Source: JAZSNL01 sp045536365 (GTDB lineage: Bacteria; Bacillota_I; Bacilli_A; ML615J-28; CAG-313). Taken from it: DNA of 64,000 nucleotides. Position numbers and translations under genes: made by a program. The stretch lies in the NCBI GenBank assembly GCA_045536365.1, contig JAZSNL010000022.1:62001-126000 (forward strand), read 5' to 3'. Below are positions 35,215 through 43,082 of this stretch, in pieces. Each line of letters begins with the position of its first letter. Positions within the stretch are counted from its first letter, which is position 1. The notes under the pieces were generated by a model, which saw only the letters and a list, made by a program, of their open reading frames with translations, did no database searches and was not told the origin of the DNA.

Positions 35215-35630
35215 TTATCCACCATTTTAAATTTCATCTTCTCCAGCAAAGGTTTAAAGACGATGAGTTATTAGTTATCTAACTTTTTATATTTCACCTT
35301 TTCTGAGAAGGGTTTTAAACAGTTATCAATGTTTTTTATTTTCGATCATCTTAGCGTTCCTATAAAACTTTAGTTATTAATTATCCACCATTTTAAATTT
35401 CGTCTTCTCCAGCAAAAGTTTAAAGACGATGAGTTATTAACTACCTAGCTTTTTATATTTCATCTTTTCTGAGAAAGGTTTTTAAATAGTCATCAATGTT
35501 TTTTATTTTTCATTTGATTACAAGCCTCTTTAAAAAACTTAAGTTATTAATTATCTAACTTTTAATATTTCATCTTTTCTGAGAAAGGGTTTAAAACAAT
35601 TATCTAGCTTTTTATTTTTAGTCTTCCCTG
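35215..35630 (+). repeat. Array of eight degenerate TTATC-headed units next to dif
   Basis: Nonamers begin at 35215 (TTATCCACC), 35275 (TTATCTAAC), 35323 (TTATCAATG), 35381 (TTATCCACC), 35441 (CTACCTAGC), 35490 (TCATCAATG), 35551 (TTATCTAAC) and 35600 (TTATCTAGC), spaced 60, 48, 58, 60, 49, 61 and 49 nt. Most units are preceded by GTTATTA and continue as a T-rich stretch, TTTCATCTT, a small inverted repeat, then GGTTTTAAA. Units 1-3 and 4-6 form a duplicated super-unit of about 166 nt; units 7-8 resemble the TCTGAGAA class. In unit 4, CGTCTT pairs with AAGACG. No function is known to me. Confidence 0.85.
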
Positions 35631-35649
35631 GGAATGGCTAATTTTGCTG

Positions 35650-35681
35650 CAAAATAAAAAAACAGATTGTTTCCAATCTGT
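35650..35681 (-). terminator. Perfect hairpin with minus-strand T run
   Basis: ACAGATTG (35662-35669), loop TTTC, CAATCTGT (35674-35681). The A run to its left gives a U tract on the minus strand, so it would catch leftward read-through before the array and dif. Confidence 0.7.
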
Positions 35682-35689
35682 AATTTCTC

Positions 35690-35723
35690 AAAAAAGGTGA
35701 ATTAATAATCGCTCACCTTTTTA
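35690..35723. terminator. Bidirectional terminator-like hairpin
   Basis: AAAAAGGTGA (35691-35700) and TCACCTTTTT (35713-35722) form a 10-bp stem with A and T flanks around a 12-nt loop. Confidence 0.7.
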
Positions 35724-35754
35724 TTTTTCAAACTCTCACAGGAGGGTTATTTTG

Positions 35755-35786
35755 AGTTTTAAAGGCAAATAAAGGGGTATTTTTAA
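35755..35786 (+). repeat. 32-nt direct repeat, left copy
   Basis: Reads AGTTTTAAAGGC, then AAATAAAGGGGTATTTTTAA. The right copy (35941-35972) differs only by a shifted base around the GGC. Between them TTACCCCTTTA (35838-35848) is an inverted partner of the AAAGGGGTA core. Confidence 0.85.
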
Positions 35787-35940
35787 GCTTTTATTACATT
35801 TTCTAGTATTTATTCAAATAACTATATTTTAACAAAATTACCCCTTTAAATCGTTTCATTTTCTCTATATATTTAAATTATTTATTTTTAATATTTAATT
35901 TTATTATTATATGTTAAATATATTGTTTATTATTAAAATA

Positions 35941-35972
35941 AGTTTTAAGGCTAAATAAAGGGGTATTTTTAA
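35941..35972 (+). repeat. 32-nt direct repeat, right copy
   Basis: Reads AGTTTTAAGGCT, then AAATAAAGGGGTATTTTTAA. Together with the left copy it brackets 154 bp that include an approximately 70-bp segment with almost no G or C. Confidence 0.85.
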
Positions 35973-35981
35973 AAGAAAAAG

Positions 35982-36018
35982 AAAAAAGTGAACTCTTATT
36001 AAGAATTCACTTTTTTTC
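35982..36018. terminator. Terminator of the deoB/hydrolase unit (bidirectional)
   Basis: AAAAAAGTGAA and TTCACTTTTTTT, with inner TCTT/AAGA pairing across one mismatch. It is about 20 nt beyond the stop of the minus-strand hydrolase. Confidence 0.85.
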
Positions 36019-36039
36019 AAAAATAAGTCTTTATTTAGT

Positions 36040-36960
36040 TTATTTTTTTAAGAAATCAATAATATCATTCATTGCTGCATTTTTTATATTATCAGATTCA
36101 TTTAAAACTTCATGACGAGCTTCTGAATAAATTTTAATTTGATTTTTGATATTTAGTTTATTAAATCTTTTTTCTAATTCATAAACATTTTTACCAAATC
36201 TAGTAACCGGATCTTCTATTCCAGAAAAAATAAAAACTTTTAAATTTTTATTGATTTTACTTAAATTTTCTTTTCTAATTGTTTTTAATAAAAGATTAGA
36301 TAATGAATAAAAATAATTAACAGGATACATCTTACCACAATAAGGATCTAATTCATAACTTCTTCTATTTTCGGCATTTTGAGAAAGCCAACCTACTGTA
36401 GGATGATCATTTTGAAATTTTTTATTAAATCCACCTAAAGAGATATTATGAATAAAATTCGAATAAACAATTCTATCTTTTTTCATAAACATCTTAGTTA
36501 ATACTTTAGCCATTTTATAAAGCGATCTACCAATTTCAGGACCTGATAAAATTAAATAATTAAAATCTTCAGGATAAAGTTCAATATAATATTGACTAAT
36601 CATTGAACCCATACTGTGACCAAATAAACAATTAATTGAGGTATTGTTAAAATCATTTTTAAAATGATCTCTTATTAATTTAACACTTTTAATCATCGCA
36701 TCCATAAAATCAACATTTTCCACAACACCAACTTTATCAGGATCACCACAAGTTTTTCCATGTGCGTATAAATCAAATGCGATAACAATAAAGCCTTTAC
36801 TTGATAAAAATTCACAAAATTGATCGTATCTACTTATATGTTCTGCCATTCCATGAACTAGTTGCACAACACCTAAATGTTCAATATTTTCTTGATAAAA
36901 TTTATTTCCTATTAATGACACATTATCATCAAACTTAATTTTTACTTCTTCTCTTATCAT
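36040..36960 (-). CDS. Alpha/beta hydrolase, monoacylglycerol lipase/lysophospholipase type
   Basis: 306 residues. The oxyanion segment VQLVHGMAEHISRYD, nucleophile elbow GHSMG, a catalytic Asp in FSGIEDPVTRFG, and a catalytic His in YSEARHEVLNE fit the serine hydrolase fold of lysophospholipases. No signal peptide is seen, so it probably acts in the cytosol on lipid esters; the substrate is unknown. It starts 3 nt after deoB with AAAGGAAA upstream and is probably cotranscribed with xerD-deoB. Confidence 0.85.
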   Translation of the reverse strand: MIREEVKIKFDDNVSLIGNKFYQENIEHLGVVQLVHGMAEHISRYDQFCEFLSSKGFIVIAFDLYAHGKTCGDPDKVGVVENVDFMDAMIKSVKLIRDHFKNDFNNTSINCLFGHSMGSMISQYYIELYPEDFNYLILSGPEIGRSLYKMAKVLTKMFMKKDRIVYSNFIHNISLGGFNKKFQNDHPTVGWLSQNAENRRSYELDPYCGKMYPVNYFYSLSNLLLKTIRKENLSKINKNLKVFIFSGIEDPVTRFGKNVYELEKRFNKLNIKNQIKIYSEARHEVLNESDNIKNAAMNDIIDFLKK

Positions 36961-36963
36961 TTT

Positions 36964-38145
36964 TTAAATTTCCTTTAAAATACTTTTTCCAATTTTTGGC
37001 ATTTTAACATTAAAGTTATCACAAATAGTTGATCCCACTACCGCAAAACTTTCTGTGTCAGGTAACACTTTACCTTTTATTTGATGATGATAAATAATTA
37101 ATGGAACATATTCTCTAGTATGATCAGTTCCATGATGAACAGGATCATTACCATGATCAGCTACAACCATTAACAAATCATCTTCTTTCATTAAATTTAA
37201 AAAATTATTTAAATCAACATCAAATTCTTCAATTGCCTTTTTATAACCAAGAGGATCACGACGATGTCCATATAACGCATCAAAATCTACTAAATTAGTA
37301 AAGCAAAGTCCTGTAAAATCTTTATTTAAGTAATCAGTTGTTTTTATCATTCCATCATGATTTGATGAAGTTCTAACATATTCAGTTATACCTTCTCCAT
37401 CAAATATATCATTAATTTTGCCTACTGCAATTACATCAAAGCCTTCTTCTTTTAAGAAATCTAAACAAGTTTTATCAAAAGGTTTCACCGCATAATCATG
37501 TCGATTAGTAGTACGTTTAAAAGTTTCTTTTGAAGAACCTACAAATGGACGCGCAATAATTCTTCCAACTTGCCAATCAGGATTTTCTAATGTAATTTTA
37601 CGAACATATGAACAAATATCATAAAGTTCAGCTAAAGGAATAATTTCTTCATTAGCCGCAATTTGTAACACCGAATCAGCTGAAGTATAAACAATTAAAG
37701 CTCCAGTTCTTAATTGTTCTTCACCTAAATCTTTAATAATTTCCGTTCCGCTTGCTGAAATGTTACCTATTACATCACGATGAGAATATTCTTTAATTTT
37801 ATCAATTAATTCTTTAGGAAAACCAGTATCAGTAAATGAAGGAAATGGTTTAGTAACTTCTAACCCCATAATTTCAAAATGACCAGTTAAAGTATCTTTA
37901 CCAACACTTAATTCTTTCATTCTCATAACAACACCTTTTGGTAAATCAACAGGTAAAACATGTTTATTTTGACAAATATTACCAATACCTAAACTCTTTA
38001 AAGTTTCAACTTTAAAATCAGGATATAAATCAGCAATATGACCAAAAGTATTAGCACCTTTATCTCCATATTTATATGATAATTCTTCTTCACCAATTCC
38101 CATAGAATCAGTTACAATAACAAAAATTCTTTTAAATTTATTCAT
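36964..38145 (-). CDS. deoB: Phosphopentomutase DeoB
   Basis: Interconverts (deoxy)ribose 1-phosphate and 5-phosphate in nucleoside salvage. Mn2+-site motifs of the alkaline-phosphatase superfamily are present: VTDSMGIGE at the start, TGHFEIMG, and ADHGNDPVHHGTDHTREYVP near the end. From ATG 38145 (AAAGGAG upstream) it has 393 residues, the normal length; the longer frame runs into xerD. It overlaps xerD by 8 nt. Confidence 0.97.
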   Translation of the reverse strand: MNKFKRIFVIVTDSMGIGEEELSYKYGDKGANTFGHIADLYPDFKVETLKSLGIGNICQNKHVLPVDLPKGVVMRMKELSVGKDTLTGHFEIMGLEVTKPFPSFTDTGFPKELIDKIKEYSHRDVIGNISASGTEIIKDLGEEQLRTGALIVYTSADSVLQIAANEEIIPLAELYDICSYVRKITLENPDWQVGRIIARPFVGSSKETFKRTTNRHDYAVKPFDKTCLDFLKEEGFDVIAVGKINDIFDGEGITEYVRTSSNHDGMIKTTDYLNKDFTGLCFTNLVDFDALYGHRRDPLGYKKAIEEFDVDLNNFLNLMKEDDLLMVVADHGNDPVHHGTDHTREYVPLIIYHHQIKGKVLPDTESFAVVGSTICDNFNVKMPKIGKSILKEI

Positions 38146-39046
38146 GATACTCCTTTCCTCTTGGATGTGCACGATTATAAACATCCTTAATTGTCTTTTT
38201 ACTAATGTGAGTATAAATTTGTGTTGTTGAAATATCTTCATGTCCTAACATTTCTTGAATTAATCTTAAATCTACACCAGCTTCTAAAAGATGAGTTGCG
38301 AAAGAATGTCTTAACGTATGAGGAGAAACATCTTTCTTAATACCAACATCTTCACATATTTTTTTAATTATTTTAAAGAAACTTTGTCTAGATAAAGGCC
38401 CTCCTTGATTGTTTAAAAAAACATAACCTTCATCCTTAGTTGGTTTGACAAGTTTTGGTCTTGCTTCAATAAGATAAGCTTTTAATAATTTAGTTGTATA
38501 TTTATTAACAGGAACAATTCTTGTTTTTGATCCTTTACCAACAACTTCAATTACATAGTCAGCTAATTTTAAATGTTTTAATTTTAATCCACACAATTCA
38601 GAAACACGAAGACCTGATGAATAAGCAAGTTCAATCATAACTTGATTTCTTTGATTATATGGTGTATCAGCATTTAAAGAATTTAAAATTAACATTACTT
38701 CTTCTACTGATAAAACAGTTGGTAAAGTTTTATCGATTTTTGGTGCTTTAATAATTTGAGCAGGATTAGTAGCAGTTCTTTTATTAACATATAAAAATTT
38801 ATGAAATGCACGAATACTACTTAATGATCTACTTCTTGAACTTGCTTGATAATTTAATTTTTTTAAATAAGCAAGATATCTTTTAATCATATCAGTATCA
38901 ACTTCAGTCCAACTACTTACTCTTTCTTTTTCCTCTAAATAATATAAATAATTTTCTAAATCACTCATATAACTATCAACTGTATTTAAGCTACGCATTT
39001 TAATACTTATAAGATAATTTTTAAATTCAATCAATTGATTACGCAT
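38138..39046 (-). CDS. xerD: Tyrosine recombinase XerD/XerC
   Basis: 302 residues with an N-terminal SAM-like core-binding domain (about 1-95) and a catalytic domain holding Arg147 (SSGLRVSELCGL), Lys171 or Lys173, His243 and Arg246 (HTLRHSFATHLL), His269, and nucleophile Tyr278 (TTQIYTHIS). XerC/D resolve chromosome dimers at dif. Gene order with deoB matches the Bacillus xerD locus, favouring XerD. AGGAGG is 4 nt before ATG 39046. A dif site lies 3 kb away in this window. Confidence 0.95.
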   Translation of the reverse strand: MRNQLIEFKNYLISIKMRSLNTVDSYMSDLENYLYYLEEKERVSSWTEVDTDMIKRYLAYLKKLNYQASSRSRSLSSIRAFHKFLYVNKRTATNPAQIIKAPKIDKTLPTVLSVEEVMLILNSLNADTPYNQRNQVMIELAYSSGLRVSELCGLKLKHLKLADYVIEVVGKGSKTRIVPVNKYTTKLLKAYLIEARPKLVKPTKDEGYVFLNNQGGPLSRQSFFKIIKKICEDVGIKKDVSPHTLRHSFATHLLEAGVDLRLIQEMLGHEDISTTQIYTHISKKTIKDVYNRAHPRGKEYHE

Positions 39047-39054
39047 AGTACCTC

Positions 39055-39549
39055 CTATATCAGAGTTTTTATTATTGAATATATTACAACGAATAATGTC
39101 ATTAAATATAGACATTTTTGATAATTATCAAAATAATTATTTTTATTTAAATTTCTACTTGAACTTTTATATAAAACATAAACTAAAATAGGGATAATAA
39201 ATAAAAAATCAACAATCTTTGAAATAATTAAATCACCTATTCCAATTAAACTTATTGTTTTTATAATTACTCCGATACTAACTCCTTCTAAGAAAGATTT
39301 AAAAAAAGCAATGAAGAAAGAAATGATAAATCCTAAATTAATAAAACCCATTAGCCAAATAATGAACAGATAAAAATAATTCAAACAAAAATTATTTATA
39401 AAAATCATTACTTTATTATTATCATCAAAATTAATTTCAATATCACTTTTATTTAAACTTGAAGTAGATAAGATCCCTAAAATAATTCCAAAACAAACAA
39501 CAAGAATTATTCCTTTTATTAAAGGATTAATTCTTTTTATTTTATTTAT
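39055..39549 (-). CDS. spoIIM: SpoIIM-like membrane protein, possible AUA start
   Basis: The first ATG (39408) gives only 117 residues, but the frame is open upstream to a TGA at 39558-39556 and encodes KRINPLIKGIILVVCFGIIL, an N-terminal membrane helix. GAGGTGA (39562-39556) sits 6 nt before ATA 39549, so I place the start there (164 residues). The helix pair around LFIIWLMGFINLGFIISFFI and FFKSFLEGVSIGVI resembles the core of SpoIIM, which with SpoIID/SpoIIP drives engulfment, and spoIIM lies near xerD in Bacillus. Both family and start are inferences; at 164 residues it is shorter than Bacillus SpoIIM. Confidence 0.6.
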   Translation of the reverse strand: MNKIKRINPLIKGIILVVCFGIILGILSTSSLNKSDIEINFDDNNKVMIFINNFCLNYFYLFIIWLMGFINLGFIISFFIAFFKSFLEGVSIGVIIKTISLIGIGDLIISKIVDFLFIIPILVYVLYKSSSRNLNKNNYFDNYQKCLYLMTLFVVIYSIIKTLI

Positions 39550-39560
39550 TTTTAATCACC

Positions 39561-40688
39561 TCATGCATCTTCTAATATTCTAACAATAATGAAGTTTGCA
39601 ATATACTGATATTCTTTTTTAATAAAAACAAGATCATCATCACATTCTAACAAGCCTTCATTTATTAATTTAATTATATTAGGAAATGCATCTAATAATT
39701 CTATATTATATTTTTCAAAAAAACTTTTTTTAGACAAGCCTTTTCTTTTTCTTAAACCTAATAATATTTCTTCTTCCATCATATCATCAACACTTAAAAT
39801 ATCTTTTTCATCAAGCATAACTTGATTGTTATCTAAACTTGAAAAGTAATTATTTAAATTAGCAGTGCGTTTACTTCTGACATTCAATAAATAATCACTA
39901 CTTGATGGACCAATAGAATAATATTGTTCATTGTTCCAATAAATTAAATTATGTTTTGACTCATAACCTTCTTTTGAAAAGTTACTTGTTTCATATTGAG
40001 AATAACCAAAATCGTTTAAGAAATCGATTATTTGAAAATACATTTTTTCATCAATTTCTTCATCGATTATTTCCCACTTTTTCTTATCATATAATTTCTT
40101 TAAAATAGTATGATCTTCAAGGATTAATGAGTAAGTAGAGATATGTTTTGGCTCAAGAGAGCAAACGAGTTTTAGATCATCGGATAATTCTTCAACCGTT
40201 TGTTCTGGTAAGGCATAAATCAAATCAAAGCTATAGTTTTCAAAGCCAATTTCTTTTAATAATTTTACTTTTGTTTTTAAATCATCATAATCAGTCATTC
40301 GATTTAATAATTTTAAATGTTTTTTATTAAATGTTTGAACACCAATACTTAGTCTATTTACCTGATATTTTTTTAATAAATTTAGTAGTTCAATATTAAT
40401 ATCTTCAGGATTAATTTCAAAAGTAAATTCGATTATTTTATCTAAATTAATACGTTTTTTTAATTCAATAAACAATCTTTCAAGCAGTTCTAATTTAACA
40501 CTACTAGGAGTTCCTCCACCAATATAAATTGTATTTACGTTAGATACTCCATCATCTAATAAATTAAAATCTTTTATTAAATAATCAAAAAATTTACTTT
40601 TCAATTCATCACTTACTACCATTTTATAAAAATCACAATATGAGCATATTTTTCTACAAAATGGTATATGAATATATAATCCTAACAT
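39561..40688 (-). CDS. hemW: Radical SAM protein HemW (coproporphyrinogen oxidase-like)
   Basis: 375 residues. The radical-SAM cluster motif is CRKICSYCDFYK, followed by IYIGGGTPSSV, LSIGVQTFN and SFDLIYALPEQT. HemW is now regarded as a haem chaperone rather than an oxidase; no haem genes are in this window. GGTGATA precedes ATG 40688, and the stop TGA lies in the ribosome-site region of the following gene. lepA-hemW order is conserved in Bacillus. Confidence 0.93.
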   Translation of the reverse strand: MLGLYIHIPFCRKICSYCDFYKMVVSDELKSKFFDYLIKDFNLLDDGVSNVNTIYIGGGTPSSVKLELLERLFIELKKRINLDKIIEFTFEINPEDINIELLNLLKKYQVNRLSIGVQTFNKKHLKLLNRMTDYDDLKTKVKLLKEIGFENYSFDLIYALPEQTVEELSDDLKLVCSLEPKHISTYSLILEDHTILKKLYDKKKWEIIDEEIDEKMYFQIIDFLNDFGYSQYETSNFSKEGYESKHNLIYWNNEQYYSIGPSSSDYLLNVRSKRTANLNNYFSSLDNNQVMLDEKDILSVDDMMEEEILLGLRKRKGLSKKSFFEKYNIELLDAFPNIIKLINEGLLECDDDLVFIKKEYQYIANFIIVRILEDA

Positions 40689-40703
40689 ATTATCACCATA
40701 ATT

Positions 40704-40732
40704 ATTTTATCATATAAAATAAAAAAAGTAAA
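40704..40732 (-). promoter_or_regulatory. Candidate SigA promoter of hemW
   Basis: Minus strand: TTTACT (40732-40727), 17 bp, TAAAAT (40709-40704) preceded by TGA, which gives an extended -10. Confidence 0.6.
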
Positions 40733-40739
40733 CAAATCT

Positions 40740-40772
40740 AAAAATAAAAAGTAGGAACAAATGTTCCTACTT
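40740..40772 (-). terminator. Terminator of lepA
   Basis: Stem AAGTAGGAACA/TGTTCCTACTT (40749-40772), with the minus-strand T run to its left. It abuts the lepA stop codon. Confidence 0.9.
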
Positions 40773-40773
40773 A

Positions 40774-42588
40774 CTATTCATCATCATCTATTTGAAGTGC
40801 TGCAAGGAATGCATCTTGAGGTATTTCAACACTACCTACTTGTTTCATTCTCTTCTTTCCTTCTTTTTGTTTTTCTAATAACTTCTTCTTACGGCTGATA
40901 TCTCCACCATAACATTTTGCAAGAACGTCTTTACGTAAAGCCGCAATATCCTCTCTTGCAATAATTTTTCCACCAACAGCAGCTTGAATAGGAATTTCAA
41001 ATTGTTGTCTAGGAATTAATTTTCTTAATTTATGAACTAATTTCTTTCCTCTTTGATATGCAAAGTCTTTGTGAACAATAATACTTAAAGCATCAACTTT
41101 TTCATAATTAATCAAAATATCCATTTTAACTAGTTTTGATTCTTTATATCCGGCAAGTTCATAGTCAAGTGATGCATATCCTCTTGATGAAGATTTTAAT
41201 CTATCAAAGAAATCATATACAATTTCAGCAAGAGGAATTTCATAATGAAGCGAAACTCTTGTTTCACTAATATATTCCATTGTTATAAATGTTCCACGTT
41301 TAGCTTGACATATTTCCATTACAGCTCCTACGTATGTAGAAGGAACCATAATAGTAGCTTTAACATAAGGTTCTTCAATAGCTTTAATTAAAGTAAAATC
41401 TGGTAAACTACTAGGGTTTTCAACTACAACTGTTTTACCATTTGTTAATCTTACATGATATTCAACCGATGGTGCTGTTGCAATAATATCAAGTTTAAAT
41501 TCCCTTTCAATTCTTTCTTGAATAATATCCATATGTAATAAACCAAGGAAACCAGTTCTAAATCCAAACCCTAAAGCTTGTGAAGTTTCTGGTTCAAATA
41601 CCAGTGCCGCATCATTTAATTTTAATTTTTGTAACGCATCCTTTAAGTCATCATATTTATTTGATTCAATCGGATAAATACCACAGAATACCATTGAATT
41701 TAAAGGTCGATATCCAGGAAGAGGATCTTTGGCAGGATGTTCTAAAGTAGTGATTGTATCACCTACTCGAACATTTGAAACATCCTTAATACTTCCTACT
41801 AAATAACCTACATCACCTGCAGATAAAAATTCTTTTTTCTTTTCTTTAGGTGTAGTTACTCCAAGTTCAACTACTTCATATGTAGCACCTGTAGCAAACA
41901 TTTTAATATGATCACCTTTTCTAATCGTTCCATTTTTAATTCTTATAAGCGGAACAACTCCACGATAAGCATCATAATGAGAGTCAAATATTAAAGCTTG
42001 AACTCCTCCATCAGAAGATCCTTCAGGGGCAGGTATCTTTTTAACAATTTGTTCTAATAATTCATCTACACCTGTTCCATCTTTTGCAGAAGCTAAAACA
42101 GCATCACTACAATCAATTCCAATTACATCTTCTATTTCTTTTTTAACTTTTTCTGGATCTGCAGAAGGTAAGTCAATTTTATTAATTACAGGGATAATTT
42201 CTAAATAATTATCAATTGCTAAATATACATTTGCAAGAGTTTGAGCTTCAATTCCTTGTGAAGCATCAACTACTAAAATAGCACCTTCACACGCTGCTAA
42301 ACTACGTGAAACTTCATAAGTAAAGTCAACATGTCCTGGGGTATCGATTAAATGAAAAATATAAGTTTCTCCATCTTTTGCTTTATATTCTAATTCAACC
42401 GAATTAAGTTTAATTGTAATTCCTCTTTCTCTTTCTAATTCCATAGAATCAAGAATTTGATCTTTCATTTCTCTTGTTTCTAACGTTTTAGTTTTTTCAA
42501 GAATTCTATCTGCTAATGTACTTTTCCCATGATCGATATGAGCGATAATGGAAAAATTTCTAATATGTTTTTGTTTATTATCACTCAT
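40774..42588 (-). CDS. lepA: Elongation factor 4 (LepA) GTPase
   Basis: 604 residues. GTP-binding motifs AHIDHGKST (16-24), DTPGHVDFTYEV and NKIDLPSA, an EF-G-like domain series, and the LepA-specific C-terminus (RLKSSSRGYASLDYE, RQQFEIPIQAAVGGKIIARE). It influences ribosome back-translocation and initiation. ATG 42588 is chosen over ATG 42597 because AAGGAG lies only 1 nt from the latter. Confidence 0.97.
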   Translation of the reverse strand: MSDNKQKHIRNFSIIAHIDHGKSTLADRILEKTKTLETREMKDQILDSMELERERGITIKLNSVELEYKAKDGETYIFHLIDTPGHVDFTYEVSRSLAACEGAILVVDASQGIEAQTLANVYLAIDNYLEIIPVINKIDLPSADPEKVKKEIEDVIGIDCSDAVLASAKDGTGVDELLEQIVKKIPAPEGSSDGGVQALIFDSHYDAYRGVVPLIRIKNGTIRKGDHIKMFATGATYEVVELGVTTPKEKKKEFLSAGDVGYLVGSIKDVSNVRVGDTITTLEHPAKDPLPGYRPLNSMVFCGIYPIESNKYDDLKDALQKLKLNDAALVFEPETSQALGFGFRTGFLGLLHMDIIQERIEREFKLDIIATAPSVEYHVRLTNGKTVVVENPSSLPDFTLIKAIEEPYVKATIMVPSTYVGAVMEICQAKRGTFITMEYISETRVSLHYEIPLAEIVYDFFDRLKSSSRGYASLDYELAGYKESKLVKMDILINYEKVDALSIIVHKDFAYQRGKKLVHKLRKLIPRQQFEIPIQAAVGGKIIAREDIAALRKDVLAKCYGGDISRKKKLLEKQKEGKKRMKQVGSVEIPQDAFLAALQIDDDE

Positions 42589-42614
42589 AGAAATCATTCT
42601 CCTTACAGATAAAT

Positions 42615-42643
42615 ATTATACAATATTTTACTTTTTTTTGCAA
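42615..42643 (-). promoter_or_regulatory. SigA-type promoter (TTGCAA type) of lepA
   Basis: Minus strand: TTGCAA (42643-42638), 17 bp, TATAAT (42620-42615). Confidence 0.8.
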
Positions 42644-42648
42644 GCACT

Positions 42649-42966
42649 TTAAAAAACACTATAATCAATATATTCAATATCAACACCATATTCTTTACTA
42701 AATTTATCCATCATATCTTTGTTATTATAATTTCCATAATATACTTTATTAATATTTAAAGTTATCAATAACTCTTCAAAATGAACCATCGTATTAGATA
42801 ATAAACCACTATTTAATATTTTCGAAAAAGGTATCACAATATCAACAGGAGTTTTAATATACTTAATATTACATATTTTATTAGCTAAAATAACTTTATC
42901 ATTAAAAGAATATTTCTTTAAAAATAATTTCATATTATTATCTAAATTACCTATAACTATTTTCAT
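42649..42966 (-). CDS. Hypothetical 105-residue protein
   Basis: A small soluble protein, beginning MKIVIGNLDNNMKLFLKKY and ending VDIEYIDYSVF, with alternating strand and helix (KVILANKIC, KTPVDIVIPFSKIL, INKVYYGNYN) that would suit a small Rossmann-like or thiol-fold unit. No catalytic motif is seen and I do not recognise it. A good AGGAGGTGA site precedes ATG 42966. The lepA promoter lies just inside or beyond its 3' end. It is transcribed away from the 43083 gene. Confidence 0.7.
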   Translation of the reverse strand: MKIVIGNLDNNMKLFLKKYSFNDKVILANKICNIKYIKTPVDIVIPFSKILNSGLLSNTMVHFEELLITLNINKVYYGNYNNKDMMDKFSKEYGVDIEYIDYSVF

Positions 42967-43052
42967 AATTCACCTCCTCTTATTATATCTATTATAAAAA
43001 AACAAAAATTACTATTTTTATAGTCTAATAATTTTTATTTTCATTAAAACTT

Positions 43053-43061
43053 TGATATAAT
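43053..43061 (+). promoter_or_regulatory. Extended -10 promoter of the 43083 gene
   Basis: TG, one base, TATAAT (43056-43061); AAAGGAG follows about 8 nt later. No clear -35. Confidence 0.6.
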
Positions 43062-43082
43062 ATAAACAAAAGGAGAATCTTT

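Larger units (their letters stand above)
34796..36039. other. Gene-free 1.24-kb convergence zone (replication terminus region)
   Basis: No credible coding region lies here. From left to right it contains a terminator (34836-34860), a hairpin AAGTAGT/ACTACTT (34969-34987), the dif site, a GC-rich hairpin (35134-35150), the TTATC array (35215-35630), two hairpins with A/T runs (35650-35723), a 32-nt direct repeat pair (35755-35786, 35941-35972) around an almost pure A/T stretch (about 35870-35940), and a terminator of the minus-strand genes (35982-36018). Confidence 0.85.

Noticed and set aside
35094..35282. Plus-strand open frame of 62 codons in the convergence zone
   Set aside because: It runs through the GC-rich hairpin and into the repeat array, has no ribosome site, and its sequence shows no protein-like pattern.
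35215..35630. CRISPR array
   Set aside because: Unit similarity is spread along the whole unit and is degenerate; there are no constant repeats alternating with unique equal-length spacers and no cas genes in the window.
35890..35930. Second dif-like site around TATGTTAAATAT
   Set aside because: Only one arm resembles a XerD site and the other half has no match; such strings are expected in A/T-only DNA.
34796..36039. Replication origin (nonamers plus AT-rich segment)
   Set aside because: Genes converge rather than diverge here, dnaA/dnaN are absent and a dif site is present; a terminus fits better.
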